A stretch of DNA of 42,902 bases from CAVQGF01 sp045807945 (GTDB lineage: Bacteria; Acidobacteriota; Terriglobia; Terriglobales; Acidobacteriaceae), in the NCBI GenBank assembly GCA_045807945.1, contig JBJMGI010000004.1:1-42902 (forward strand). The letters run 5' to 3'. The notes under the pieces were generated by a model. It ran no database searches. It saw only the letters and a list, made by a program, of their open reading frames with translations, and was not told the DNA's origin. A program made the translations under genes and the position numbers. Shown in pieces: positions 1 through 7,718 of the stretch. Within the stretch, counting starts at the first letter, position 1. Each line of letters begins with the position of its first letter.

Positions 1-823
1 TCAGCTTCAGCACGCGAGAAGATCCGCTCTGAACCGGCAGGTGGACGTGGTCGCAGAGGTTCAAGTTTGACTCGATCACTTCCACGATGTCGCGCGTGAA
101 GTCGCGTGGATGCGATGTCGTAAAGCGCACCCGCTTCACTCCCGCAATCTCCCCGATGGCGTTCAACAGCTCAGCGAAAGACATTTTGGCCGAGGGGTCG
201 TGATATGAGTTCACGTTCTGCCCTAAGAGTTGGACGTCGGTGTAGCCCATGCTGGCCATTTGGCGCGCTTCGCCCAGCACCGATTCCGAAGTCCGGCTGC
301 GCTCTTTGCCGCGGGTGTAGGGGACTACGCAGTACGCGCAAAACTTGTCGCATCCTTCGATGATGGTGATGTACCCGCGATGCGGATTGCTGCGCGCGGT
401 GAATTCGGTCTCGAACGGCTCATCAGTCTGGCGGTCATCGAGCCCGGTCACGCGCTTCCCTGCTTCGAGCTGCACCAGCATCTGCGGTAGATTGCGGTAC
501 GAAGCCGATCCGGCCACCAGCGAGACGTACGGGGCACGCTCAAAGATGTGTTCGCCTTCCTGCTGCGCCACACATCCCAGGACGCCAAACTTCTTTCCTT
601 CGCCTTGCAGTTTCTTGTATTCGTTCAGCCGATGGAAGACCTTCTGCTCGGCTTTGTCGCGGATGGAGCACGTGTTGTACAGGATGAGTCCGGCCTGCTG
701 CTCGTCAGCGACCTGGCGATAACCCTGCGAGACGAGCGTCCCGATGACCTTTTCGGAGTCATGGACGTTCATCTGGCACCCGAAGGTCTCGATGTAAAAC
801 GTTTTCTGTTGCTCGCCGGACAT
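1..823 (-). CDS. miaB: tRNA-2-methylthio-N6-dimethylallyladenosine synthase MiaB (partial, 3' end beyond window)
   Basis: This radical SAM methylthiotransferase adds the 2-methylthio group to i6A37 of tRNAs reading UNN codons. Reading down from ATG 823-821, the N-terminal methylthiotransferase domain shows the three expected cysteines (in YIETFGCQMN, YNTCSIRDKAEQ and VLGCVAQQEG). The radical SAM motif CxxxCxxC follows at Cys158/Cys162/Cys165 (EGCDKFCAYCVVPYTRG), and later the family signatures LLGQNVNSY and HVHLPVQSGS. About 274 residues are present of a usual length near 440-480; the rest of the radical SAM domain and the TRAM domain lie beyond base 1. It is the last visible gene of a minus-strand run with the HAD and STAS genes, 41 nt after the HAD stop. 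MiaB is preferred over MtaB or RimO because of the Cys spacing and the QNVNSY motif. Confidence 0.95.
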   Translation of the reverse strand, partial: MSGEQQKTFYIETFGCQMNVHDSEKVIGTLVSQGYRQVADEQQAGLILYNTCSIRDKAEQKVFHRLNEYKKLQGEGKKFGVLGCVAQQEGEHIFERAPYVSLVAGSASYRNLPQMLVQLEAGKRVTGLDDRQTDEPFETEFTARSNPHRGYITIIEGCDKFCAYCVVPYTRGKERSRTSESVLGEARQMASMGYTDVQLLGQNVNSYHDPSAKMSFAELLNAIGEIAGVKRVRFTTSHPRDFTRDIVEVIESNLNLCDHVHLPVQSGSSRVLKL

Positions 824-864
824 TGGCTCAAGTATAGCTCAATGTTCATGCGGCTTTTCTTCGC

Positions 865-1581
865 TCACCAGCCTAAGCTGAAACGATAAGGGAGCTTGCG
901 CACCTCGGAGATGTTAGTGATCTCGAAATCCGCTCGCTCCAATTCGTCGGCGGGGTTTTGGGAAGCGAATTCACCCCGGCGCAGACGGACCGTGTGCATC
1001 CCCAGCGTCTTCGCCGCACGGATCTCGCTCATCGGCCGGTCTCCGACGACGAGTATCTCGTGCGGCGGAATAGCCGTCTCCGCTTGTATCTGTCGGAATG
1101 CGGATTCCTTGGTCATGCGCTTGGCGCGATCGGCGTAGTAGATTTTCTCTATCGCCGGCTCGCGATCGAGCCCGAGCGCCTTTACTTTCGCGTGCTGCGT
1201 CTCGACCTCCCCAAATGTTGTAATGAAGATGCGCACACCATTTTTCCGAAGAAAGTGCAGCAGCGGAGGCGTGCCGCGGAACAGCGTCAGCTTTCCTACG
1301 GGACACGCAAAATAGGCATCATGCGCGACCTTACTCACAGCTTCAGGATTCTCCGCACCAAATTGCCGGATGACTGCAGCATCGATGTGCCGCAGCATGG
1401 GATCCGTGTGGAAGGCGCGCAGCCGCGCGCGATAGACCTGCTCGACCGACCCCTTCAGCCCCGCAGCCACCATCACCTCGGCTGCATGGCGGTGCGCCGG
1501 ACGCACGCGCTGGCCCAAGCAGTCGTACAGGGTGTCATCGAGGTCGAAGATGACGCAGCGGATCAGCGGGCGCTGATGCAT
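865..1581 (-). CDS. HAD-superfamily hydrolase
   Basis: This is a probable phosphatase of the haloacid dehalogenase superfamily, about 238 residues. Motif I is near the N-terminus as FDLDDTLYD (nucleophile Asp and acid/base Asp). A cap region follows, then motif II ITTFGE (Thr), a motif III lysine near AKRMTKES, and motif IV VVGDRPMSEIRAAKTLGM. The pattern is like the pyrimidine 5'-nucleotidase/YjjG-type subfamily, but the substrate cannot be read from sequence. The frame stays open up to ATG 1641, inside the end of the STAS gene. I prefer ATG 1581 because the HAD motif normally begins within about 10 residues of the start and the extra 20 residues are low-complexity and lysine-rich. It probably shares a transcript with the STAS gene upstream and miaB downstream. 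Confidence 0.85.
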   Translation of the reverse strand: MHQRPLIRCVIFDLDDTLYDCLGQRVRPAHRHAAEVMVAAGLKGSVEQVYRARLRAFHTDPMLRHIDAAVIRQFGAENPEAVSKVAHDAYFACPVGKLTLFRGTPPLLHFLRKNGVRIFITTFGEVETQHAKVKALGLDREPAIEKIYYADRAKRMTKESAFRQIQAETAIPPHEILVVGDRPMSEIRAAKTLGMHTVRLRRGEFASQNPADELERADFEITNISEVRKLPYRFSLGW

Positions 1582-1606
1582 CGCCGGCGATTGCCTTTTC
1601 TTCTTT

Positions 1607-1951
1607 TTAGCTGAATGATTGGACGGCTTGCTTTTCATCATCGAACAGTTCGAAGAGGTTCAGTAGTCCGACGATCTTCAGCGTCTGCAAGGCGAATTTG
1701 GATGGGTTGACCAGTTTGAGCGCGCCGCCTTGTTGCTTGGTTTGGGTGAGCGTGCGGACCAGCACTCCGATGCCGCTGGAGTCGATCATCGGGACTTCGC
1801 CCAGGTTGATCACCAGCTTGGTCTCGCCATCGTTCATCAGATCGAGGCAGGCTTGGCGAAGGCCATCTACAGGGTCGCCCAGCTTCAAGTCACCGCGAAG
1901 CTTGATCACGTGCACGCCATTCTCCGAGTTCTTCCGGACATCGATATCCAA
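1607..1951 (-). CDS. STAS-domain anti-sigma factor antagonist
   Basis: This is a 114-residue single-domain STAS protein of the SpoIIAA/RsbV type. Such proteins bind an anti-sigma factor kinase when unphosphorylated and are switched off by serine phosphorylation. The conserved loop MIDSSGIGVLV holds the candidate phosphoserine, Ser58 (or Ser59), and the beta-strand LVINLGEVP precedes it. The start is a TTG at 1951, supported by GGAGG (1958-1962 on the minus strand) six bases upstream; no in-frame ATG gives a full domain. No partner kinase or phosphatase gene is nearby, so the sigma factor it controls is unknown. It is divergent from the adaptor operon beginning at 2162. Confidence 0.88.
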   Translation of the reverse strand: MDIDVRKNSENGVHVIKLRGDLKLGDPVDGLRQACLDLMNDGETKLVINLGEVPMIDSSGIGVLVRTLTQTKQQGGALKLVNPSKFALQTLKIVGLLNLFELFDDEKQAVQSFS

Positions 1952-2033
1952 GCCAAGCCTCCAGATGACGCTTCCTGCCGTACTTTACACCGAGTGCCGC
2001 GAATCGCCTACATGCGCCGAAGCCGCTATTTCT

Positions 2034-2062
2034 TTGACACCCACCCAGCCCTTTGCTACAGT
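2034..2062 (+). promoter_or_regulatory. sigma70-type promoter of the GAF/HlyD-M50 operon
   Basis: The -35 box TTGACA (2034-2039) is a perfect consensus match. It is separated by exactly 17 bp from TACAGT (2057-2062), a four-of-six -10 match. The predicted start is near 2069, leaving about 93 nt of leader before ATG 2162, which has AAGGAA just upstream. No sigma54-type -24/-12 element was found in this intergenic region, so the operon and the repeat-protein gene seem to use different sigma factors. Confidence 0.65.
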
Positions 2063-2161
2063 TCGCGCTTAAATTAAAGGATAGTTCGGGACTTTGGCAA
2101 GAAGATTCCCCCGCCGCGCCTGTGGTTTGTCCAGAACGACATAGGAATCCAAGGAACCCTC

Positions 2162-4585
2162 ATGGCGACTCAGAGACCTGCATTCGCTGTTCCGCTGACT
2201 GAGTTTGCTGCAGCGTTACTGGCCGAACGCGAAGTCATTCCGCGCGCCCGCATCACCGCACAACAAATCGCTGATCTCTTCCCCAAGTCGGGCGTGGTTG
2301 TATACACACTTGAAGAAGGCGTCGAAGGAAAGCAGTGGTCGCCCAAATCCACTTTGGAGATCAGCCTACAGGACCCATTCGTAGCCTATGAAGAAGGCAC
2401 GTTGGGCGCAATGGCGGAGCAGAACGCAGCTGTCATCTTCTCCGGATCGGATCTAGCCCGCGAAGCCTACGCCCACCTGAACGTTCGAGCGACCGTCGCT
2501 TCGATCGCCACCGTGCCACTCAGCGTCAACGAGCAGCTCATCGGCGCAATTGAGATCGTGAGCTTCAAAGAAGCCATCACTGAAGAAGGGGTTGCAGCGC
2601 TCGCACAACTGACTGAGTACGCCTCCATCGGAATCGCGAGTGCGATCTCGTACGAGAACGAGCGAAACGCAAACTTCGAAGCCATCAGCCGCCTGACCCA
2701 GCTCTACGATTTTGAAAAAGTTGTCAATTCGCTTTTGGAGCTAGACCAGGTCATGGCACTGGTCGCTTCTAAAACCCAAGAGCTCATGAATGTGCAGGCG
2801 GTGAACCTCTGGATGCACCATGGAGACGAGCTTCTGCTGGTGCAGCGTCAGGGCCTGGACGAAACAGTAGAGGTGGGTGCCACACAAAAAGGTGAAGGCA
2901 TCGCTTCTGAAGTAGCAAGGAAAGGCGAGCCGCTGCTGATCGATGATCCCGAAGATCAGCGCCTCAAAGCGCGCAACGCCAGTCTTACCGACCCGCGGCC
3001 TGAAGCCGGAGCGATCTATTCCCTCGTCGCCATGCCGCTACTCGAGCGTGAGAGCCAGGTCGGCGTCATCGAGCTGATCAACAAACTGGATTCCACCGTC
3101 TTCGACGAAGACGACCTCTTTTTCCTGAGCACGATAGCCGAAGCCGCGGCCGGAGCGCTGCACAATGCTAGCCTCCTCGAAGCTGAGCGCAAGGTCGAAT
3201 ATCTGGAAACGCTGGTGAAAGTGAGCCATGAGATCACCGGAACGCTGAACCTCGATCGCGTAGTTCAGACTGTGGTCAATCAGCCGCAGGCGGTGATCCC
3301 TTACGAACGTGCCGCCATCGCGCTCGAAAAACATGGAAAGCTTTCGCTCAAAGCGATCTCTGGCGTCGAACGTTTCGTGCCGGGAGAAGCCACTGTCTCT
3401 ACCTTGCAAGACATTTTGGAATGGGTGGCGGGAACGAACGACGAGGTCTACATCACCCAGCGCGACGGAGAAATCAACACCAAACGCGAAGAGACACGGG
3501 CGAAGTTCAATAAATATTTTGCTTCTACCGGTATGCGGAGTTTCTATGCGCTGCCGCTGGTCGACGACCAGGGACGAGTCGGCATTTACTCGCTCGAGAG
3601 CAGCGATCCTGATTTCTTGAACGAAGCCCAGTTAGAGCTGATCAAGATCATCGCCGGGCAGGCGACGGTGGCCCTGCGCAATGCCGATATGTACAAGGAA
3701 GTTCCTTTCATCGGCATCCTCGAGCCGGTGCTGCGAAAGAAAAACCAATTTTTGCAGATGGAACGCGCCAAGCAGAAGACCTACGCCATTGGGGCGGCTG
3801 TGGGAGCATTGTTATTGGTGCTCATCCAAATCCCTATGCGCGTGGATGGCGCCGCGACCGTTGCCCCGGGGCGTGTCTCTCAGATCCAAGCAGAGGTGGA
3901 AGGCACGGTAAAGAAGGTCTATGTAAAAGAGGGCCAGCAGGTGAAAGCAGCAGAGGTGCTCGCCGATCTTGACGATTGGGACTACCGCGCTTCGCTTGCC
4001 GCTGCGGAAGCGAAACTCAACACCTCGAGCTCCGCCATGAATCAAGCTCTCGCTTCGAACAACGGGACCGAAGCGGGAGTGCAAAAGATCCAGACGGACT
4101 TCTGGCGAGCAGAAGTGGCACGTGCCCGTGAGCGGCTGGAAAGGACGCACCTGCGCGCGCCAATCTCCGGTGTAGTCTCGACGCCACACATCCAGAGCTT
4201 TGCTGGCAAGCACCTCGCCGTGGGGGATTCCTTCGCCGAGATTTCTGATACCTCGCAAGCCACGGTCGATGTTGCAGTAGACGAGACGGATGTCGCATTG
4301 CTGAATCATCCCAAGAAGCCGATGCCTGCCTCCGTCAAACTCGACGGCTTCCCTGCTAGCACTTTCAAAGGCACAGTTGACATCGTGAGTCCGAAGAGTG
4401 AGACGGCAGGAGATCACCGTGTCTACTTCGCGCGCGTCACGGTAGCCAATCCCGAAGGCGAAATGCGTCCCGGCATGCAGGGCCGCGCCAAGGTAAACAC
4501 CGGCTGGCGTCCACTGGGATATGTGCTGCTACGAAGACCCGCGATGTGGATATGGTCGCTGCTGTGGAACTGGTTCGGGATCTAG
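2162..4585 (+). CDS. Triple-GAF, membrane-anchored HlyD-type adaptor protein
   Basis: This 807-residue protein joins cytoplasmic sensing to a periplasmic adaptor. I see three GAF-like domains (about 10-160, 180-340 and 345-515; the second is the clearest, with VAMPLLERESQVGVIELINK). A coiled or linker segment and one transmembrane helix follow (about 540-560, YAIGAAVGALLLVLIQIP). A HlyD/biotinyl-lipoyl-like adaptor makes up the rest: GTVKKVYVKEGQQVKAAEVLADLDD, a short helical hairpin, LRAPISGVVSTP, and a beta-barrel ending GMQGRAKVNTG. The layout predicts GAFs inside and HlyD outside the inner membrane. Typical adaptors have no sensory domain, so the fusion suggests the export complex is gated by a small ligand or redox state (inference). 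It is the first gene of three; the next starts 13 nt after its stop. The last residues (GWRPLGYVLLRRP...) resemble the tail of the third gene product. Confidence 0.88.
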   Translation: MATQRPAFAVPLTEFAAALLAEREVIPRARITAQQIADLFPKSGVVVYTLEEGVEGKQWSPKSTLEISLQDPFVAYEEGTLGAMAEQNAAVIFSGSDLAREAYAHLNVRATVASIATVPLSVNEQLIGAIEIVSFKEAITEEGVAALAQLTEYASIGIASAISYENERNANFEAISRLTQLYDFEKVVNSLLELDQVMALVASKTQELMNVQAVNLWMHHGDELLLVQRQGLDETVEVGATQKGEGIASEVARKGEPLLIDDPEDQRLKARNASLTDPRPEAGAIYSLVAMPLLERESQVGVIELINKLDSTVFDEDDLFFLSTIAEAAAGALHNASLLEAERKVEYLETLVKVSHEITGTLNLDRVVQTVVNQPQAVIPYERAAIALEKHGKLSLKAISGVERFVPGEATVSTLQDILEWVAGTNDEVYITQRDGEINTKREETRAKFNKYFASTGMRSFYALPLVDDQGRVGIYSLESSDPDFLNEAQLELIKIIAGQATVALRNADMYKEVPFIGILEPVLRKKNQFLQMERAKQKTYAIGAAVGALLLVLIQIPMRVDGAATVAPGRVSQIQAEVEGTVKKVYVKEGQQVKAAEVLADLDDWDYRASLAAAEAKLNTSSSAMNQALASNNGTEAGVQKIQTDFWRAEVARARERLERTHLRAPISGVVSTPHIQSFAGKHLAVGDSFAEISDTSQATVDVAVDETDVALLNHPKKPMPASVKLDGFPASTFKGTVDIVSPKSETAGDHRVYFARVTVANPEGEMRPGMQGRAKVNTGWRPLGYVLLRRPAMWIWSLLWNWFGI

Positions 4586-4598
4586 GAAGGATTGAGTG

Positions 4599-5483
4599 AT
4601 GAAGTCTCCATTAACCCACGTCGTACTCGGCCTGGCTTCTTTGGCCCTCGCGGGATGCAGCGACACCAAGACCACAGCAGCATCAGCGCCGGCGCCGGTC
4701 AGCGCTCCTGCGCCCGCGCCATCGGATCCGGGTGAGGAACTCGTGATCAGCGGCCCTATCGTCGTGGAGAACCAGGTAGACTTGGCGGCACAGCGCGACG
4801 GAGTGGTCGCGCGCATCGTGGCGGACACCGGAACTAAGGTGCATAAGGGCCAGCTGCTTGCGGAACTGGATGATCGCCAACTATCCGCCGAGCGGCAGGC
4901 GGCCGAAGCTAGAGCGAGATCCATCGCTGCCGACGTAAAGAACTGGGAAGCAGAGAGCAAAGTTCAGGAATCGGACTTGTCGCGCGCGGAAGCCATGATG
5001 AAAGCGGACCTCATCACCAAGCAGGAGCTTGACCATGTGCGGTACAAGCTGACTGCTTCGCAGTTCGAAGTGGAACGGGAAAAACAGAACCAGCAGAATG
5101 CAGAGGCTTCCATGCGCGCACTGCAATTAGAAGAAGAGAAGATGCGCATTGTCGCCCCGTTCGAGGGTGTGGTTGCTCGCCGCTACGTCCGCGCCGGACA
5201 AAAAGTTGCGAAAGACGACAAGCTCTTCTGGGTCACAGCCACGTCTCCGATGACAGTGAAGTTCGCCCTTCCGGAAAAATTTGCCGGGAAAGTACATTCG
5301 GGCGCGGAGCTGACCGTGACTTCAGAGACGTCCCCCAAAGAGAAGCACACTGCGCGGGTGACTATGGTCAGCCCGGTCGTTGACCCCTCCAGCGGCACTA
5401 TCGAAGTAAGCGCGACGCTGCTGGGAGATGCCGGTGAGCTTCGTCCTGGCATGACCGCCAACATACATCTCGACAAGCGCTAG
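4599..5483 (+). CDS. HlyD-family periplasmic adaptor lipoprotein
   Basis: This membrane-fusion (adaptor) protein has about 294 residues. The N-terminus is a lipoprotein signal with lipobox LALAGC, followed by a low-complexity Ala/Pro linker (residues about 25-45). A split lipoyl domain (VARIVADTGTKVHKGQLLAELDD ... IVAPFEGVVARRYVRAGQKV) flanks a long charged alpha-helical hairpin. The beta-barrel and membrane-proximal domain ends LRPGMTANIHLDK. The reading frame also contains GTG at 4596; ATG 4599 is preferred because GGAAGG (4585-4590) sits eight bases before it. Adaptors of this type usually link an inner-membrane pump to a TolC-like channel. Neither a pump nor a TolC gene is in the window, and the neighbours on both sides are themselves HlyD fusions. 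Confidence 0.9.
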   Translation: MKSPLTHVVLGLASLALAGCSDTKTTAASAPAPVSAPAPAPSDPGEELVISGPIVVENQVDLAAQRDGVVARIVADTGTKVHKGQLLAELDDRQLSAERQAAEARARSIAADVKNWEAESKVQESDLSRAEAMMKADLITKQELDHVRYKLTASQFEVEREKQNQQNAEASMRALQLEEEKMRIVAPFEGVVARRYVRAGQKVAKDDKLFWVTATSPMTVKFALPEKFAGKVHSGAELTVTSETSPKEKHTARVTMVSPVVDPSSGTIEVSATLLGDAGELRPGMTANIHLDKR

Positions 5484-5491
5484 GCTGCACC

Positions 5492-7663
5492 ATGAATCTG
5501 GCGGAAGCCCTCAACTCGGCGCTCCCTGAACTGCCTGTACATCAGGTGCGAAGCAAGCGCCCTCCCAAACTCGACCCAAAACTCATTGCGCAGGAGCAGA
5601 TTGAAGGCGGCGTGCCCGTCGTCGTGGCACATATCCGGGGCACGACGGACCTGTATCGCTTCTCGCCGGAACAGTGGGAACTGATGCAGCTATTCGACGG
5701 CGTCCGCGACTACGGCGAAATATCGGAAGAGTTGCGGCGCAAAACGGGAATGGAGTTCGGGCCGGATGACGTGCGTGAGTTCGCCGCCAACATGGGCGAA
5801 AACTTCTGGTACAAGACGCCCCAAGAGCGCAACATCGCCCTTAGTCAAAAGCTCGCCGAGCACCGCCACCAGCACATCAAGAAGGAGTCCAAGTTCGGAG
5901 ATGTCTCGCGGATACAGATCTCCTATTGGGACCCTGACGAGTACTTCAACAAGATCTACGGGACAACGAAGTTCCTCTATTCCCGCTGGTTCACTCTACT
6001 CACCCTAGCCCTCTTCGCCTTTATGTTCTGGGTGTTCTTCGACCGCTGGAGCGAGATCGGGAGCGACACGTTGAAGTACTACACCTTCAGCGATAAGTCA
6101 GCCGGAGATCTCGCCGAATTCTGGATGATTTTTTTCGTGCTCGCATTCTTCCACGAGTCGGCCCACGGCCTCACTTGCAAGCATTACGGCGGGCAAGTTC
6201 ACCAAATGGGCTTACACCTGATCTGGCTCACTCCTGCTTTTTATGTCGATGTCACAGAAGCCTGGGTCTATGCAGGCCGGTGGCAGCGGATCGCTACGAT
6301 CATCGCCGGCATCTGGATCGAAATGATCGTTTGCGCCTTCGGAACCGTCGTGTGGTGGGGAACGCCTCCCGGCACTTTCGCGCACGAATTCGCCTACAAG
6401 CTCATGCTGATCACCGGGGTCGCGGTAGTGCTGGTCAATATGAACCCGTTGATCAAGCTAGACGGCTACTACCTCTTCTCTGAGCTCCTCGGCATCGCCG
6501 ACGTGAAGGAGAAATCAACCGCTTACGTGATGGATTGGGTCAAGAAAAACATCTTCCGCCTGCCGATCGAGGTCGAGTACGTACCCAAACGCCGCCGGTT
6601 CCTCTACATCCCGTACAGCATTCTCTCCGGCTTGTACAGCTATTCGCTTTTGATAGTGGTGGTGATCTTCCTTTATCACGTTCTGCAGAGATTCAGTCCC
6701 GATTGGGCCTTTATCCCAGCACTTTTGATCGCATACAAAATATTCAAAGCCCGCATACGCAGCTTGGTGAACTTTATGAAGATTCTGTACCTCGATAAGA
6801 AAGAAGCCATGCAGCAGATGCTGACTCCATTGCGTCTCGCGACTGCCGGGGCGTGCCTCCTAATTTTCCTGGTGGTCCCCTGGCGCCGAGTGGCCCTCGA
6901 GGGACGATTCATTCTGGGTCCCGCTGATCGTGCGGTAGTGCGAGCGCGAGTTCCCGGGTCGGTTAGTGCGATCTACGTCACGGAAGCGGAGCACGTCGCG
7001 GCAGGCCAGCCAGTAGCGAAGCTGCGCAACCTGTCTTTGGAGTCCGAAGCCGCGGAGGCAAATGCGAACGCGCGGGTGGCAGCGGCTCGCGCCACGACCG
7101 CGCAAATGACTTACGTCAGCTTCGGCTCCGCAGAACGCGATCGGCAGCAGGCTCAAAAACGCGCCGCGCTGCTGCAAGATGAAATTTCAGCTTTGGACCT
7201 ACGCAGTCCGATTTCCGGGATCGTGACCACTCCCAAGCCCGGAAACACTCTGGGTTCGTACATGTCGCAAGGCGACGACGTTATCGAAGTGGCAGACACG
7301 TCTGCCATGGTCGCTCGGGTCTATGTGCCTGAATTCGATATCGGCGAGGTTCAGCAGGCATTCCAGTCCGAAAAGGGTGCGCCGGCAGTGATGCACTTCG
7401 ATGGGCTCTTCAGCTCGCAGCCCGCCCTGGTTTCGGCTATCGCGCCCGCATCGACGGCGATGCCCTCCGGCGTTGCTCACGTACAGGACTACAAAGGCAT
7501 CCCAGCCCCACACTTTTATGAGGTGACCGTCCGCACGGATAATCGTTCAGGTGATCTCCGCGAAGGGATGACAGGCACGGCCAAGATCTATATAGGACAT
7601 CGCCCGTTGATCATAAGCGCCTATCTAACGGCGCGAGACTTTGTTCGCCGCAAGCTCTGGTAA
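5492..7663 (+). CDS. PqqD-like / M50 site-2 protease / HlyD fusion protein
   Basis: This 723-residue fusion starts at ATG 5492, eight nt after the lipoprotein stop. Residues about 20-110 (YRFSPEQWELMQLFDGVRD...) look like a PqqD/RRE-type peptide-binding wing. Residues about 165-430 are a multi-spanning M50 metalloprotease with zinc ligands His221/His225 and Glu222 in FFHESAHGLTCKHYGG. The second signature, NMNPLIKLDGYYLFSE, supplies Asp324. A further helix leads to a HlyD module (about 465-705) with lipoyl halves VSAIYVTEAEHVAAGQPVAKL and LRSPISGIVTTPKPG, then a short amphipathic tail. M50-HlyD proteins with PqqD-like domains are known near peptide or bacteriocin export genes in several phyla. 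The substrate here is unknown; the adjacent convergent repeat polypeptide is the obvious candidate (inference). All catalytic residues appear intact. Confidence 0.88.
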   Translation: MNLAEALNSALPELPVHQVRSKRPPKLDPKLIAQEQIEGGVPVVVAHIRGTTDLYRFSPEQWELMQLFDGVRDYGEISEELRRKTGMEFGPDDVREFAANMGENFWYKTPQERNIALSQKLAEHRHQHIKKESKFGDVSRIQISYWDPDEYFNKIYGTTKFLYSRWFTLLTLALFAFMFWVFFDRWSEIGSDTLKYYTFSDKSAGDLAEFWMIFFVLAFFHESAHGLTCKHYGGQVHQMGLHLIWLTPAFYVDVTEAWVYAGRWQRIATIIAGIWIEMIVCAFGTVVWWGTPPGTFAHEFAYKLMLITGVAVVLVNMNPLIKLDGYYLFSELLGIADVKEKSTAYVMDWVKKNIFRLPIEVEYVPKRRRFLYIPYSILSGLYSYSLLIVVVIFLYHVLQRFSPDWAFIPALLIAYKIFKARIRSLVNFMKILYLDKKEAMQQMLTPLRLATAGACLLIFLVVPWRRVALEGRFILGPADRAVVRARVPGSVSAIYVTEAEHVAAGQPVAKLRNLSLESEAAEANANARVAAARATTAQMTYVSFGSAERDRQQAQKRAALLQDEISALDLRSPISGIVTTPKPGNTLGSYMSQGDDVIEVADTSAMVARVYVPEFDIGEVQQAFQSEKGAPAVMHFDGLFSSQPALVSAIAPASTAMPSGVAHVQDYKGIPAPHFYEVTVRTDNRSGDLREGMTGTAKIYIGHRPLIISAYLTARDFVRRKLW

Positions 7664-7672
7664 GAAATAGAA

Positions 7673-7698
7673 AAGGGCTGCGGTCAACCGCAGCCCTT
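7673..7698. terminator. Bidirectional rho-independent terminator between convergent genes
   Basis: This is a perfect 11-bp stem (AAGGGCTGCGG / CCGCAGCCCTT) with a TCAA loop, located 9 nt after the M50-HlyD stop. It is followed by a weak T tract on plus and by TTTTCTATTTCTT on minus, so it can end both the adaptor operon and the repeat-protein transcript whose stop is at 7719-7721. Confidence 0.85.
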
Positions 7699-7718
7699 GA
7701 CTGTTTCTTCTCTGAGAG

